The notes beneath the pieces are model-generated. The model saw nothing but the letters and a program-made list of their open reading frames with translations, was not told the DNA's origin and made no database searches. Of a stretch of 64,000 nt of DNA, positions 12,800-24,558 are shown in pieces. How positions within the stretch are numbered: position 1 is the stretch's first letter; the number at the start of each line of letters is the position of its first letter. The position numbers were made by a program, and so were the translations under genes. Source of the stretch: Rhodamnia argentea (taxonomy: Eukaryota > Streptophyta > Magnoliopsida > Myrtales > Myrtaceae); assembly GCF_020921035.1 (NCBI RefSeq), contig NC_063158.1, positions 23,670,178 to 23,734,177 of the forward strand, written 5' to 3'.

Positions 12800-14240
12800 G
12801 ATGCGATATCGAAAACTGCATTTGGTAGCAGCTACATGGAAGGCAAAAGTGTTTTTGAGAACGTGGTCAAGTTGAGATTGATGATAGGAAAAGTTTCTTC
12901 ACAAATAAGATTACCGGGAATCAGGTATCTAATTTTTACTCAAACTTGACGGCAAGAGAAACCAAGAAAAAGGGGAAGCTAAGATGTGCCAGATCATATG
13001 ACATGGAAGCTTCTAAAAACAATCAGACATAGGACTTGGGATGATTTTCATCCTATGTAATGCAATCATTATTCTAGGTGTGTCTGCTGTTTGGTCTTTT
13101 GGACTTGTACAACGGACAGGATGCAATAATATAGAAACTGCCTGGAGTTTTTGCATCTTATACTATGATTCGCAAATGAACGAGTACTTGGGTTTTGTAA
13201 CCCTTGCTTGCATGGCTTGCTATTGTTACAGTAAACTCTGGAAATCGACTTACGAGATTGAGATAGAGAAATCTGAGAAAGGGTTACGGGAAGCTGTGCT
13301 GAAGATCATCAAAAGGAGACAACAGAAGATGAATTCAGGAGAGATGGAGAGCTATGGGAATGATTTTCTAGGGTTACTTTTAAAGGGTATGCAATATGCC
13401 GACGAGAACAGGAAAAGAACGTTCGATAATGTCATTACAGAGTGCAAGACGTTCTATAGTGTCGGACATCAAACCGTAGTCTCATTGCTTGCATGGACAG
13501 TCTTCCTCCTAGCAATTCACACTGATTGGCAACAAGAAGCAAGACGGGAGGTCCTCGATGTACTTGGAGATCGATATCCCGATTTCGATGGGATTACAAA
13601 GCTCAGGAAGGTAATTTTCATTGACGGCAGAGGTGATAAATGTCTACTTCCGAAAGCTCTCTGGTAATGCTTGCAATGAGATTATTTCGCTTGTGCGCAC
13701 ATATTCTTCAACAGCAAAGAAGAACACAAGCTTCTTTACCATCTTGTTTTTCGAAAGCATGTCAATTATTCTTCTCCTCATGAAGGACTCTGGCACTTTT
13801 GTGTGTGCAGATGGGCATGATAATAAATGAATCTCTCTGCTTATATCCTCCCGCAGTCGGTGTCACTAGAAAAGTTCCTTAGGCAGGCAAAACTCGGCGA
13901 TCTCATTCTTCCTGCAGGTACACTGGTACACATACCAATCGTAAAGATTCACCACGACCCTCAAATCTGGGGAGATGATGCACATCTTTTCAAGCCAGAG
14001 AGATTCTCAGAAGGAGTCGCTAAGGCTACAAACAACAATCCCGCCACGCTCCTTCCCTTCGGCCTTGGAGAGTGAAGTTGTGTTGGCATGAATTTTGCGA
14101 CGGTCGAAGCTAAAATTATTCTCGCTATGATTCTGCAGCGATACTCCTTCACTCTCTTCCCTGCTTACATCCACTCCCCTGTCAGACTTCACACTTCTCG
14201 CCCTCAATATGGAGTTCAGGTTATTCTCAACTCGGCATAG
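12800..14240 (+). pseudogene. CYP749-like cytochrome P450 relic, copy A
   Basis: Three exons remain from a five-exon P450: partial exon 3 (12800-12924), exon 4 (13232-13610) and exon 5 (13811-14240), each with splice borders matching copy C at 25202. Exon 4 is open and carries the I-helix region (GHQTVVSLLAWTVFLLA). Exon 5 has the ExxR-to-heme section (IHHDPQIWGDDAHLFKPERF) but is 1 base longer than copy C. The extra base lies in the AGAAAAGTTCCTTAGG stretch and throws the frame into a stop. A second TGA falls inside the heme loop (LPFGLGE-stop where LPFGLGPRSCVG is expected). Exons 1, 2 and part of 3 are absent. P450s of the CYP72 clan are ER-membrane monooxygenases; this copy is dead. Homology to copy C continues past the gene to about 14680. 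Confidence 0.9.
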
Positions 14241-16395
14241 CGTGAATTATGAAGATGTATGTGTGTAAGTGGGCGAAAAAAGGGATGCTGATGTGTATGC
14301 TTTCGCTGTTTTGACACTTCATCAGATCAGGTTCCATCTACCTATTTAATTGGCACAGATCGGTGCCTTTCCAGATTGAGATCACACTATTAGGCCTCTT
14401 GAATGCATTGCCTTTCCAGCTTGAGATTCAAAGAGCTTCATATCGCAGCGCAATGATCGCCCAGAACTGAGATCATAGCATGTTGAAGAGGGAATTCTCT
14501 TATGACCTCAGGAGTGCTCCATGGTAACATATGGAATTTTGGGTGTTTCTCAACCTCACTACAATGTAAACATCAACTTGTATCTTTCATTGACGGATGT
14601 GTGCCTCGGCAGCAAATTGTTCAAGAGCTCATATAAAGCCTTGAAAGAAGAAATTTGTTTTCTTAACGCTCCATTTATTTTGCAAAAAATGAATGATTTT
14701 AAAAAATATTTTATAGAAAATTATCATTTATATCATTTGAAATAATTAGTCCATTAAAAATATTTTTACTATCGAGAACAAATTATGTCTAATCATTTCA
14801 TGTACTCTAGAAATATTCTGCATTCATTCATTTCGTAAGCAGTACAATCATGAGTTATTCCCCAATGTCTATTTTAAATGAAGTCCACATGCTTGAAAGA
14901 TGAGATTAAAAGCTTAAACAACTCAAGTTGGATAAACTTTGGAGCTTGATTGAAATTAAAGTAGGAACTTTGCTTGTTGTTTTGGAAGGGAAAAGAGAAA
15001 TTGCACTTGAAGATAAGAAGATGAAATTGCACTCCGAAAAGGAATAGGGAAAATTGAAATTTTCTTCCTTCTTTACTTAATTTAAAAAATTAATTTCAAC
15101 TCCTGTTAACTAACTAGGGTTATAATTATGACATAAAATAGCTAGAGTTAGAATAATAGATCTGAAATAACATGAGTTAGAACGTCAAGTCATCGGCGAT
15201 GTCATGGATGACGTAATCTCAAGATTTAAATATAACTGATATTAATTAACTAAGGTTAAAAATCATGATGAGATTGGGGTGGAATAACTAAGTGAAGAAT
15301 GAAGAGAAGTGTCAAGCAAAATGGTGACAAGTGGCTTGCTTTGGGTGATTAAAGCGAAGATATTTGCTAATATGTGAAGATGTTTCATATTTCGGCAAAT
15401 AAAACAAGAAAGATGGTATTTGTTCTAAAGTCTGACGAGTCAGAAAAATGTTTCGAACTCGCTAAAATTATCAACAAAAGTTATTGAACGTCAAGAAAAA
15501 TCTCAACTTAGTAAATTTTAACTTTGAAAATTATCCGATACATATTTCAAAATACATCGGTCCTTGCCGACAAGTATTATGCCGATAAATATTTCAGCGT
15601 CACTCTATATAATAAATCCATATATCATTAATTAATTTAAGCATATTAAAATTAACAAACACACATTTTTAATTTATCTCCCTGAATTATAACGCCTTGT
15701 AATTTCATAATCCGATCGAAATCGCATTCTGAAAAATCGCTCATAACAAAAGTATCTTTTGAATTTTCTGCACATCATAAAATTAGTGAACTGATTGAAA
15801 TTTTACAACAACGTCCAAAAATCCAGGTGAATTATTATTATGAACTAATTTAGAAAATTTTGGATGTCGAAGAAAATGATGACGAGCATCCAAGGTGGAG
15901 CAGTCGAGTATGGAGGAGGCTAAGGGCTGGAGGAAGAAAAGAGAGAGAGAAAATTAGAGTTAGGTTCGGTTTGTATTAGATTTGGTGAGGTTTAGAATAG
16001 GCTGGATTGTGATGGGTTTGGGATGGATCTAAGTTGGATCATATATGGATGGTTAAAAGTTTACTACATGAAAAAAGATCTATATAGGTTAAACATATCC
16101 ATTTGGATCGGGCTCATTTATAATATATCTAAATCCAATCCGCATCTCTCATTTAACGGACCTTACGAGCTTAGTCTAGTATGTGTTAATTGTTTGATGG
16201 GTACTTTCTTCTTTATAATTGCCTTTCCCTTTCGAAAGCTTAGAAACCAAACAGAACCGAAATATATATATTACTTTATTTTTTGAGATTCCCATTCACA
16301 TTGTTTAGCAACTCAATGTATCAGGCGACAGGCAAATAAGAAGCAGAATAGTCTTTAAACAACTACACGTATAGATTCTTGTATTTAGTGGAACT
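14241..16395. other. Intergenic DNA, duplicated P450 3' flank then AT-rich
   Basis: 14241-14680 is the same 3' flank as that after copy C (27553-28030), so the duplicated segment exceeds the coding region. The rest is AT-rich, with short foldback-like pieces near 14650-14760 (GAAAATATTTT type) and 15980-16170. No gene is recognised; the open frame at 16023-16286 is low in information. Confidence 0.5.
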
Positions 16396-17391
16396 TCAAA
16401 GCTTCAAACCAGAACCGCGCAACTTCTCTTCCATGACACCGTCAATTCTCTCCCCCATCTCAGCACTCATGTGATTCACCCAATCTCCGACCTCGCCTCT
16501 CCTGAAGTACACCTTGTTCTCTAGTCTAGTCGATGACTTCCCGCTCTTATTCACCTCCAATGCGCTCAAATTGTCAAAGCTGCACATCCTCAGTATCCCC
16601 TCCACGGTCCCGTCTCTCAGTTCTTCCTCGCTGAATGGACACCCCACGAAACCGGCCAACCTCCTCACATGAGCACGCGGGTCTTCTTTCATCTCCTCGT
16701 ACGTCATGAACAACACCTTCTCCGGCATCTCCAAGCTCGCCTTGTGGTAACTCAGCACGTGGTCCCAGTAAGGACCGTAATGGCTCATCCCTCGACAGAA
16801 GTTGTCGAGGCACTCCGGGAGCGGAATCTGGCCTTTCTCGGGATTGACCTTGTTCATGAAGTGCCACAGAGAGACGAAGGTGTCCTTAGGGTTCCTACAC
16901 AGGTAAACCAGCTTGCATTCGGAGTCCCTCACCGACTGTGGAAGCGAGGGATATGGCAAGTGGGTAGCAAGGAGCCTTGGGGACGTGAAAGCAGCAAGAT
17001 TGGGATTTTCTTGCTGGGAAGGGACCTCCAAGTAGGGCACGAGGTCGTGGGGGTTTTGGGTTAGGAGAGGGTGGCATGCTTGCGAGTCGGAGTCGGAGGA
17101 CTTGGCACGGTTCAGGAGAGCGAACAGGATGGCCATTAGCCAGGTGGTGCCAGATTTCGGGTTGCTGGCGAGCAGGATGTCGGAGTTGTGAGCTTGGAAG
17201 TGGTTTTGGCAGGCGAGGGTGCCTCTCAAGGTAGAAGGCAAGAGCCAGAAATCCTGGTACATTTTGAGAGAGGCCGCGACCCAGTCTTCTCCTGGAGGGA
17301 GAGAGGGGAGAACATCTTTGCATGCTTGCGACATGTCATTGCCTGGCAAGTTCTTATCAAGGGAAGGAGGAGGAGTTTGAGAGCCTTGCAT
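16396..17391 (-). CDS. Cytosolic sulfotransferase (SOT family)
   Basis: A single-exon gene encoding 331 residues, the usual length. It transfers the sulfuryl group from PAPS to a small hydroxylated acceptor in the cytosol. The PAPS-binding P-loop PKSGTTW is at 78-84. The catalytic His lies in LATHLPY (His 144). The 3'-phosphate-binding strand YLCRNPKDTFVSLWHF is at 163-178 (Arg 166, Ser 174), and the C-terminal dimer/PAPS motif RRGEVGDWVNHMS is at 297-309 (family form RKGxxGDWK). All key residues are present, so the enzyme is probably active. The acceptor (flavonoid, brassinosteroid, hydroxyjasmonate, desulfoglucosinolate or other) cannot be told from sequence. The ATG at 17391 is directly followed upstream by a GGT/CCA microsatellite (about 17391-17430) in the 5' leader. 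Confidence 0.95.
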   Translation of the reverse strand: MQGSQTPPPSLDKNLPGNDMSQACKDVLPSLPPGEDWVAASLKMYQDFWLLPSTLRGTLACQNHFQAHNSDILLASNPKSGTTWLMAILFALLNRAKSSDSDSQACHPLLTQNPHDLVPYLEVPSQQENPNLAAFTSPRLLATHLPYPSLPQSVRDSECKLVYLCRNPKDTFVSLWHFMNKVNPEKGQIPLPECLDNFCRGMSHYGPYWDHVLSYHKASLEMPEKVLFMTYEEMKEDPRAHVRRLAGFVGCPFSEEELRDGTVEGILRMCSFDNLSALEVNKSGKSSTRLENKVYFRRGEVGDWVNHMSAEMGERIDGVMEEKLRGSGLKL

Positions 17392-17508
17392 GGTGGTGGT
17401 GGTGGTGGTGGCGGTGGTGGTGCAGGAGGAGGAGGAGTTGGAAAGTGGGAGCGGACGATTATTCTCGCTAGCTAGTTATAGGGCTCTGCTGGGGAAGCAT
17501 GCCGCATG

Positions 17509-18134
17509 CCCCACGCAACAAAGTTTGACCTTCTTTTTAAAAGAACTTTCAGGAGAAGTTTAAGCATCTTTCAATGGTGTCATTCGCACTTTACTAGTCG
17601 CATGGAACGTGCTTTATTTTATTTTGACTTTGTCAACGCTTACCTGTCTTGCCCATTGCCAATAATTTCAAATGATAGCCTAAAATGCTTTCATTTTCTC
17701 AAAAAAAATGACTTGAAATAGATCTTATTTCAAATAAGAACTTGTCATGCCCTCATTATTTCAAAGAACGGCATAATTAAAGGGCATTTTTGTCATTTAT
17801 TTTTTTGAATTTTTTTCATTTTTTTTTCATTTTTTCCCTCTCTCCTCCCCGACCATCGTCGAGCATTGGGCGAGGGCGACCCTCGCCCGTCGTCGGCCTC
17901 TAGCGAGGATCACCCACCCTCGCCCTTGCCCGGGCTAGCAGGTCACGCGATGTCTGTAGACAAAAATGTCCTTCGGTCATGTCTTTCTTTGAAACAATGA
18001 GAACACTTCAGGTCCTTATTTGAAATAAGACTCACTGCATGTCCAGATTTGAGAAACTGTGGCTACTTTGGGCTCCTTTTTAGAATTTTCCTTCATAAAT
18101 TTTTTAAAAGAAGGTCAAACGTGGTTGCGTGGGG
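17509..18134. mobile_element. MITE with about 36-bp terminal inverted repeats
   Basis: The left arm (17509-17544) begins CCCCACGCAAC and contains GTTTGACCTTCTTTT. The right arm (about 18100-18134) ends as its complement (GAAGGTCAAACGTGGTTGCG then TGGGG). Inside are a second inverted pair (CTTATTTCAAATAAG near 17727 and CCTTATTTGAAATAAG near 18014) and a GC-rich GCGAGGGCGACCCTCGCC-like core (about 17865-17940). About 630 bp, no coding capacity. It lies about 120 bp upstream of the sulfotransferase start, so it probably overlaps that promoter. Confidence 0.75.
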
Positions 18135-18541
18135 AAGCTTTCTTTCATTTATAATTACTCATGAGTCTATACAAATAATTTCATTTGTTTATAATTACTA
18201 GTCACATGTGGCGTGCTTTATTTAATTAAACGCTTATCGCTCATGTCGCCTTTTGTCAATAATTCTGACCCAATGCACATTCTCTCTTTCTTATTTATGT
18301 GGGGCTGAAAAATGGGGACTTCTTGACGTAGAGCTGAAGTGTATACGGGATTTATAAGGGTTAATACACGGGATAATTACCAGAAACTGTTGTATCCCGC
18401 CGCCGCCTTCGACTGCAAACTAGGATCGATTTGACGCCACCACCTGATTCTTGGTATTCAAAGCCGCCACCATCGCTTGCCGCCGCCATTTTCTTTGCTT
18501 ACTGTCCACCACCCGCATACGGCCACCGCTGACCATCGTTC

Positions 18542-19328
18542 TGTTAACACCTAAGATTACCCCCTGGGTGAGGGCCACGTGACGAGCAAGTGTTTTGATC
18601 GCCTATAGATAAGAACACTGAAGAAAGACTTAGAAAAACCTCGGAAATGCCACGTGTTAGAAAAATTTTGGCGGCATCTTCCTTGAAAGACGAAAGAAGA
18701 ACTGCGTGAAAAGAGCCATGATCGGAGCGATTAATTAAAGATTAGTGGTAATCCCCACGAGGTGAAAAGAAAGAGTGCAGAAACCAAGGAACTGCCAAGG
18801 GACCACCCACATGGCTTACGAAAAAGATTAGAACGTGGAGCCAAAGAAAATAATCGCTCGACGGTTACCGGATTTAGTCTATAAATACCTTGCGGCCACA
18901 ACAGGCGAAAGAACAAACAACACACACAAACACTCGTCTCTATATTTAGTCTTTAGCCCTTAGTTTAGTTATAACTTCCAGATTCTCATCGTCGATTCAA
19001 TTCCGGTGAGGTTCATATTCAGAGTTAGGTGTCGTCGATTAAATTACGGCGTCCGCTCATTAGGTTCAATACCGTCGGTTCAATACCGGTGTTGTTCCCA
19101 TCACCCATCCTATCCAATACCGTTGATTAAATTCCGGTATTGTGTCATACATCCACCGTCCAGTGTCGTCGATTAGATTCGAGCATTGTGTCATACAATT
19201 TTGGTTTGTCCTTGTTGATTAAATTCCGGACCCAAATCCCAAGTCCTAGTGTGTCGAAGTTCGTTTCATTGTCGAATGAGTGGGTTGTCGAATTGATAAG
19301 AGTCTGTATCACGCCTCTCACATTAACA
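18542..19328 (+). mobile_element. Possible solo LTR
   Basis: The segment begins TGTTAACACC and ends CACATTAACA, so the ends are complementary (TGTTAA/TTAACA) with TG...CA borders. A TATA box (TCTATAAATA) lies at about 18878, followed by a CA/pyrimidine-rich leader. The 3' part (about 18980-19230) is built from degenerate repeats of CGTCGATTAAATTCCGG. I found no matching 5-bp target duplication and no second copy, so the class is uncertain. Confidence 0.35.
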
Positions 19329-20672
19329 CAAGTATTTTTTCGCATTTGACACTTTCTCGTCCAAAACCGACCCGAACTCATTATTGGAAAACAAACGGAT
19401 TAAGTTCAATAAAAGATTCCCGTGTGGATAATCCTTTTGGGCCTCAACCTCATTTGGGCCAAAGCTCGAGAACCTGTTTGGGCTTAGTCAAGGGATTTTT
19501 TAACGCGCAACATGTTCACAATCCATAGCCACCACCAACCGCCATAGCAAAGGTCGCGAACCTCTACCGCCACCTGAAAAACGACCCTTTACCTCCATAA
19601 CAAAGGTCGCGGGGCTTTCTAAGATTTCTAGCGTCAATTGAGCAGCCACGAAAAAGAGTAATTCACGGCTAATTGTCAAACCTATTACCACAACTACTTG
19701 TCCCCGTGGTAGCAGGTCTTGATCTCTTTTTTTCTTTTTCTTGGTAATTGATGTTTCGGAAAAATATTTTCTACGAGTCAAATTTCGCGCTAAACAAATG
19801 GAAACCACGTGTAGAAAAGAACAGTTCAAACATCTTTATTTCAAGAGAAAATAAATGTAGGATTACTGGTCGCAATAACAATGGTGGAAAATATTTTACG
19901 CACTTGTAGTCATGAGAGAAAAATATCCATGATCTAATGAAATGAACACGGTGGTAAACAATTAAACCTTGAATACATGTAAGTATCTTAACTCTGCTTA
20001 TGGGGAAACATTTTTTATACCGTCAATGTAAAAATTAAAATCCGTAAATATATAGACATGTGGTTACTAAGATGCAATGAAACACCTACAAGCCACATGA
20101 AGTAGTATAATGGTCAAATACTAGCCGAGGTGGCTTTTACAAGTCACTCTTACCCGAAGTAATTTGCAAGTGGATTGAATGGATGACTTCCAGTTTTTAA
20201 GCTGACAATTCTTCGATGCTCCGACCACCCTAAATGTGAGTAAGAGAGACTAATTCGTGTTACAAAGTCAAAATGAAAGAACTTTTCGTTATTGAGATAC
20301 CAAACCTATTGCACTTTTGTCAATTCAGTCTTGAACCTTTAAATATTATCAATCAGTCTCAAATCTATTCGGATCTCATGTTCTGAAAGGGAACAATTCT
20401 CTTCCCCCTAAAATGTCCTTAATTAGGCAATCTACAAATATTCTATCTATGAATAAATAAGTGAATTAATAATTCTGTTTTATTTCTCATGTATTTTGGT
20501 TCCAAAAGTTGAATCTCCCCAATATTGTCAACGACCTTGTCCCAAAAAAAAAAAAAAAAAACCAAGTCCGACAAAACCGTCCCATTGTTCTCTGTGTATA
20601 TTACTAGCGGTAGACAAAAATTCAATGCACAAAATTGATTTACAAAGGGGTGCTTCACCTTTTTGTGTGCAG
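19329..20672. other. Intergenic DNA
   Basis: No gene is recognised. A stretch at 20285-20390 (CTATTGCACTTTTGTCAATTC) is one arm of a dispersed foldback family; a complementary arm lies at 22165-22265. A poly(A) tract of 18 bp occurs at about 20544. Confidence 0.4.
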
Positions 20673-21092
20673 ATCGGCTTGGACATAAACGAATCCGTAC
20701 GGCTATATCCTTCGGGAACTTTTATCTCTGGAAAAGTTAGTAGGCAAGCAAAACCTGGGAACCTCATTCTTCCTACTTTGCATGTTCCAACTCTAAAGAT
20801 TCACCACGACCCTCAAATTTGGGGAGACGACGCTCATCTTTTCAGGTGGGGGAGATTCTCGGACGAAGTCGCTAAAGCTACGAGCAACAATCTCCGCGAA
20901 GTTCCTTCCTTTCGGCCTCGGACCCAGAATCTACGTTGGCTCGAACTTCACCGTGGTCGAAGCTAAAGTCGTTCTGTCGACGATTCTGCAGTGATACGCT
21001 TTCACTCTCTCTCCGGCATGTGTCCACTCTCCGGCTCAACTTCTCATCGCTTATCCAAGTATGGAGCTCAGGTCCTTTTCAATTCAATATGG
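20673..21092 (+). pseudogene. CYP749-like P450 last-exon relic, copy B
   Basis: Only the final exon is present. It starts after a GTGCAG acceptor-like site, as in copies A and C (DINESVRLYPSGTF, then KIHHDPQIWGDDAHLF). It has a short deletion in the LPAG segment, an inserted base near 20893 that shifts the frame before the heme loop, and a CGA-to-TGA type stop further on. Read in the original frame, the heme loop is LPFGLGPRIYVG, so the cysteine that ligates heme iron is replaced by Tyr. It is therefore inactive on several counts. It shares orientation with copies A and C. Confidence 0.85.
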
Positions 21093-21429
21093 CCTTACAG
21101 ATGCCTCATCAGCAAATTCTTCTGTTCAATGAAAAGTTGTTGCTTTGACGGTTGGCAAAGAGTCATAGTAAGAGGAGACATTTTTGTTAACTTAGGTCAG
21201 TAGGAGATAATTATGTGAGATATCTATTCTGAGTGTTTCTTTGCTAGGGGGATTTCTTTCTACAGGAAAATCGTTCTGTCTTGAGCAGTAATGCAATGCT
21301 GATTCTCTAGGAATTGTTGAGAAGCATGTATGAACCTATGGCTGTTCTGCTAGGAGCTTCATAGTGATAATGTTTGGATTGAACGATTATTACACACATT
21401 ACCAATTGAGTCAATCTGACCAATTTGTG

Positions 21430-21808
21430 TTTCACGGTTTGAAGTTTCTGGACTCATGGAGAGAGAGAGGACAGAAAAGACCTGGGTAGAATCTGACTGT
21501 AGTACTTTGGTAGAGGCGGTCAACGGAACAGGGGTCATTAGTTGGGAAGCCGAAGCCCATATTGTCGAAGTGCAATCCCTTTTAGCCCAGATGCAAAATA
21601 TCTTCATAGCCCATTGTGACAGAAGAGCCAACGTTGTAGCAGACTGGTTAGCAAAACGCCTCCGTACAAATTGCGTTCCTGCTTCTTGGGCTTTTACACC
21701 TCCTCAGTTATGGAATTTAATTTGTGTTGATGCCCCCTAAGCTGGGCTTTCTTGTATGGACACTTGATTTACCTTCTATGCAATATGTTTTCGACCAAAA
21801 AAAAAAAC
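21430..21808 (+). mobile_element. 5'-truncated LINE 3' end with RNase H domain
   Basis: The open frame here reads as the C-terminal RNase H-like domain of plant non-LTR elements (RVT_3 type): TWVESDCSTLVEAVNG carrying the conserved Asp, then LLAQMQNIFIAHCDRRANVVADWLAKR with the His and Asp of the active site, ending WNLICVDAP. A short 3' UTR leads to an 11-base poly(A) tract at about 21798-21808, as expected for a LINE tail. The upstream reverse transcriptase is missing. An alternative is a domesticated RNase H-like gene fragment, but the truncation and tail favour a LINE. Confidence 0.75.
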
Positions 21809-22364
21809 TGACCAATTTTACCCGGAAATCGCAGACGTTAACACTAGACATCGTACGTGCCATAATCGGCGTTGATGTGAACAAATTTTATTTGTTTTTA
21901 AAAAAAATTGATTTTTCGCTTCTTCTCCTTCTCCTCCTCCTCCTTCTTCTTCTTCTTCTTTTTGGTTTTTCTTTTCCTTTTTTCTACCAAGTCTAGCCAG
22001 ATTTGATTAAAAAAAAGGAAAAGAAAAAAAAATAAAGAACTAAAAAAATTCAGATTTTGTTTAAAAAATTCAATTTTTGTTAAAATAATTACAAAAACTG
22101 TCCACATGCTGTCTATTTTATGTGGCATCACCTGCATCTAAGTTAGCGATTTCGTGTTAAACTCGGCCGGATGGACGCAATTGGTAAAGTGTCAAAAAGT
22201 TTAGGATTTTAATTGGCAAAATTGAAAGGTTTGGGACCGAATTAACCAAACCGCAATATGTTTAGACTTCTTCGATGATTTTTCTGGTTATAATGAGTAA
22301 AGTATTATCATTCATCTTGATGGCGGCAACGTGCTTTACACTTGAATCAACAAACTCAAGGGAA
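21809..22364. other. Intergenic DNA with CTT tract and foldback arm
   Basis: A pyrimidine run of CTT/CTC repeats (about 21918-21962) is followed by A-rich sequence. The 22165-22265 segment (GGTAAAGTGTCAAAAAGTTTAGG, then AATTGAAAGGTTTGGGACC) is complementary in style to 20285-20360. No gene is seen. Confidence 0.45.
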
Positions 22365-22725
22365 AATTGTCCAAAAAGTCATAAATTTATTGCATTTTTG
22401 CCAATTCGGTCATAAAACTTTTAATTGTTTCAATTGAGTGTTAAACATTTTCACGTTTTGTCAATTGAGTTCAGCCACATTAAGAAATAATCAAAGAAAA
22501 GAAAAAAATTAATTAATTAAAAAATTAGATGAAATATTCAAATATTATTAAAAATTATTTATGTCACATGGGATAGCTGGCATCCACATAAGTGAATATA
22601 GGCCCAAATTGACTCAATTAGTAAAACGCTAAATGGTTTAGAACTCAATTACCAAAATTAAAAGGTTTAGCACTGAATTTGAGCTAGTAAAATTACTTTA
22701 AAATTTTTCAGACAATGGTCCACCT
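22365..22725. mobile_element. Foldback/MITE-like repeat
   Basis: The left arm (ATTGTCCAAAAAGTCATAAA, then GCCAATTCGGTCATAAAACTTTT) is answered in the right arm by complementary blocks (AATTACCAAAATTAAAAGG, then TTTTTCAGACAATGG). The centre is an A/T-rich stretch. It has no coding capacity and is non-autonomous. The same family supplies the broken arms at 20285 and 22165. Confidence 0.5.
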
Positions 22726-24258
22726 AATAATTTTTTACACTAATGGGATCGGCAAAATGTACACAAACAACTTTCCAGGGGAACAATGCCTGCTACTTTT
22801 GCAATGGATGGATACTTTAGGCTAGTCCCGGAATTGTTGAGAAGCTGAGGTATAGAGAGACCAATTCCATCAGAATTCGAAGTAGATGGACTCAACTGAA
22901 AGAGAATTTCTACATACCGTACAATCTCCCACTTTCACTCTTCTCGTCCGAACCATGCTTATCTTTTCCGCTTTCCAAGGTGCACTTCGTCTGGACTTTC
23001 CAAGTAATCATAAAGGCCCGGTCTGACAAGGGAGAGGAATCATCGCCGAGGCTAAAGGCTCGGACAAGGAATGATTCATAATAGAATTTTAGAATAACGA
23101 TGGGAGCAGGAATGAACTGAATTGCACACCAAACAAGAGAGAGAGTACCTACGTTATATATGGGAAAATTGGAGCTAGCTCATGGAGGCTCCTTTTAACG
23201 CAACGGGAAGTTTGGTTTTGGAACTTCAAAGTTAAACGTGATTATGCTAGAATAGGAAAAAAACAATAGGAAAAAAAATATGTGATTCATTCTCTCCAAC
23301 AATAGGAAAAAAACATGCGTTCCATATTTTTTTTATTGGTAGTTTGGGTTTGGGTCCATGAATAGCTACCGTTATATATACTTTTTTTCATTTATAATTG
23401 AGTAATGTAACGAGAGATATGAGGTGTTAATTTTAGTGAAATCCTCTGCTGGACGTAGCTCTAGTTTAAGGGTAAGCCAGTATAAAATTTCGTGTCTCAA
23501 TTTCTCTTTCTAATTTTACGCTTTCCGTAGTTATGATTGTGCGCCAAATTCTAACAATTAGCACGGGGGACCTCTTAAGAAAGTGTTTGTCTGTACGCTA
23601 AGGGACAAAATCGTGAGTCTCGGGATGAAATGGGCCAAAGGAGACAATACCTCGAGTCTTGTAAACTTCCCATTGCTTATCCCCGAATACAAAGTTCGAG
23701 TATAGTCATTTTGAATTCAATAATCAATAAGTTGTGCCTGTGCCCCTGACACATATTTCTTCTGTTAAATCAGTACATAGAGATGTTGCTGTTAATGAAT
23801 AAAGAGTCAGATTCGATACGAGACCTTTTTTTTTTTTTTTGAATTTAACGATATTTCCGCCAATTTAATAATGTTCTTTTTTCGACCGTGCGAAGTTTCT
23901 TTGCCGACGGTGGAGTGGATCACCAGGAAAAAAGAACCAACTTGTGCTTGATAGGAGGCTCTGCGAGGCTGGCATGAGATGGGGTTGCTTAAATTGACGT
24001 CACGGAATCAATCAAGGTCCATAATTTTTCGTCAATGATCCTGGCCCCTCGATACACATATCGTCTGTCTTATCCAAGTGGGCTGGAAAATGGAACTTTG
24101 GACCTATTTGATTCAGCATTTGGAAGGGGCTTCAGGCTCTAAAGTCTCTCGATCAAAAGCAAACAGCATTTGGTTCGTTTTCTTGCTCAACTTCAGGAAA
24201 TGCAATTGCATTTTCAAGTCCATTGGTGCTGATTGTAAACATCATCAGCATCATCAGC

Positions 24259-24290
<32 letters not shown>

Positions 24291-24480
24291 CACCATCATC
24301 ATCACCATCATCATCATCTGATCTTTAAGCCTGTTAGGGTTTGGTTCGACACAAACATCATCATCATCAGCTGATCTTCAAGTCTGTTAGTGTTGTTTGT
24401 GAACATAACCGATTTGCGATTCCTTTCATTCTGTCTTTGACACATTGTGACGGACATCTGCAACATAACCGATGTTGCTG
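22726..24480. other. Intergenic DNA with CAT microsatellite
   Basis: No gene is recognised. A CAT/CAG/CAC trinucleotide repeat spans about 24238-24325; a shorter recurrence (CATCATCATCAGCTGATC) follows at 24357. The open frame across it encodes a His run and is an artefact of the repeat. Confidence 0.5.
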
Positions 24481-24558
24481 TTAAAGGACGGAGCTTTGTG
24501 TTTTGGGATCATGAAAATTCTTGGAGAGGTTTCTCCAACACAAAGCTCCGTCCTTTAA
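24481..24558. repeat. Perfect 22-bp inverted repeat (hairpin)
   Basis: Arms 24481-24502 and 24537-24558 are exact complements (left arm TTAAAGGACGGAGCTTTGTG plus TT), separated by 34 bp that contain a minor inner pair (GGAGAGG/TTTCTCC). A transcript would fold into a stable stem. No decay is visible in either arm, unlike most surrounding repeats. Confidence 0.85.

Noticed and set aside
12382-12828. Possible novel gene before P450 copy A
   Set aside because: The frame is mostly a pyrimidine tract and runs into P450 exon 3 out of its coding frame.
24238-24325. CRISPR-like repeat
   Set aside because: Pure trinucleotide microsatellite without spacers, in a plant genome.
24078-24374. Protein with a long His run
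   Set aside because: The run is a translated CAT microsatellite and the flanking residues match nothing.
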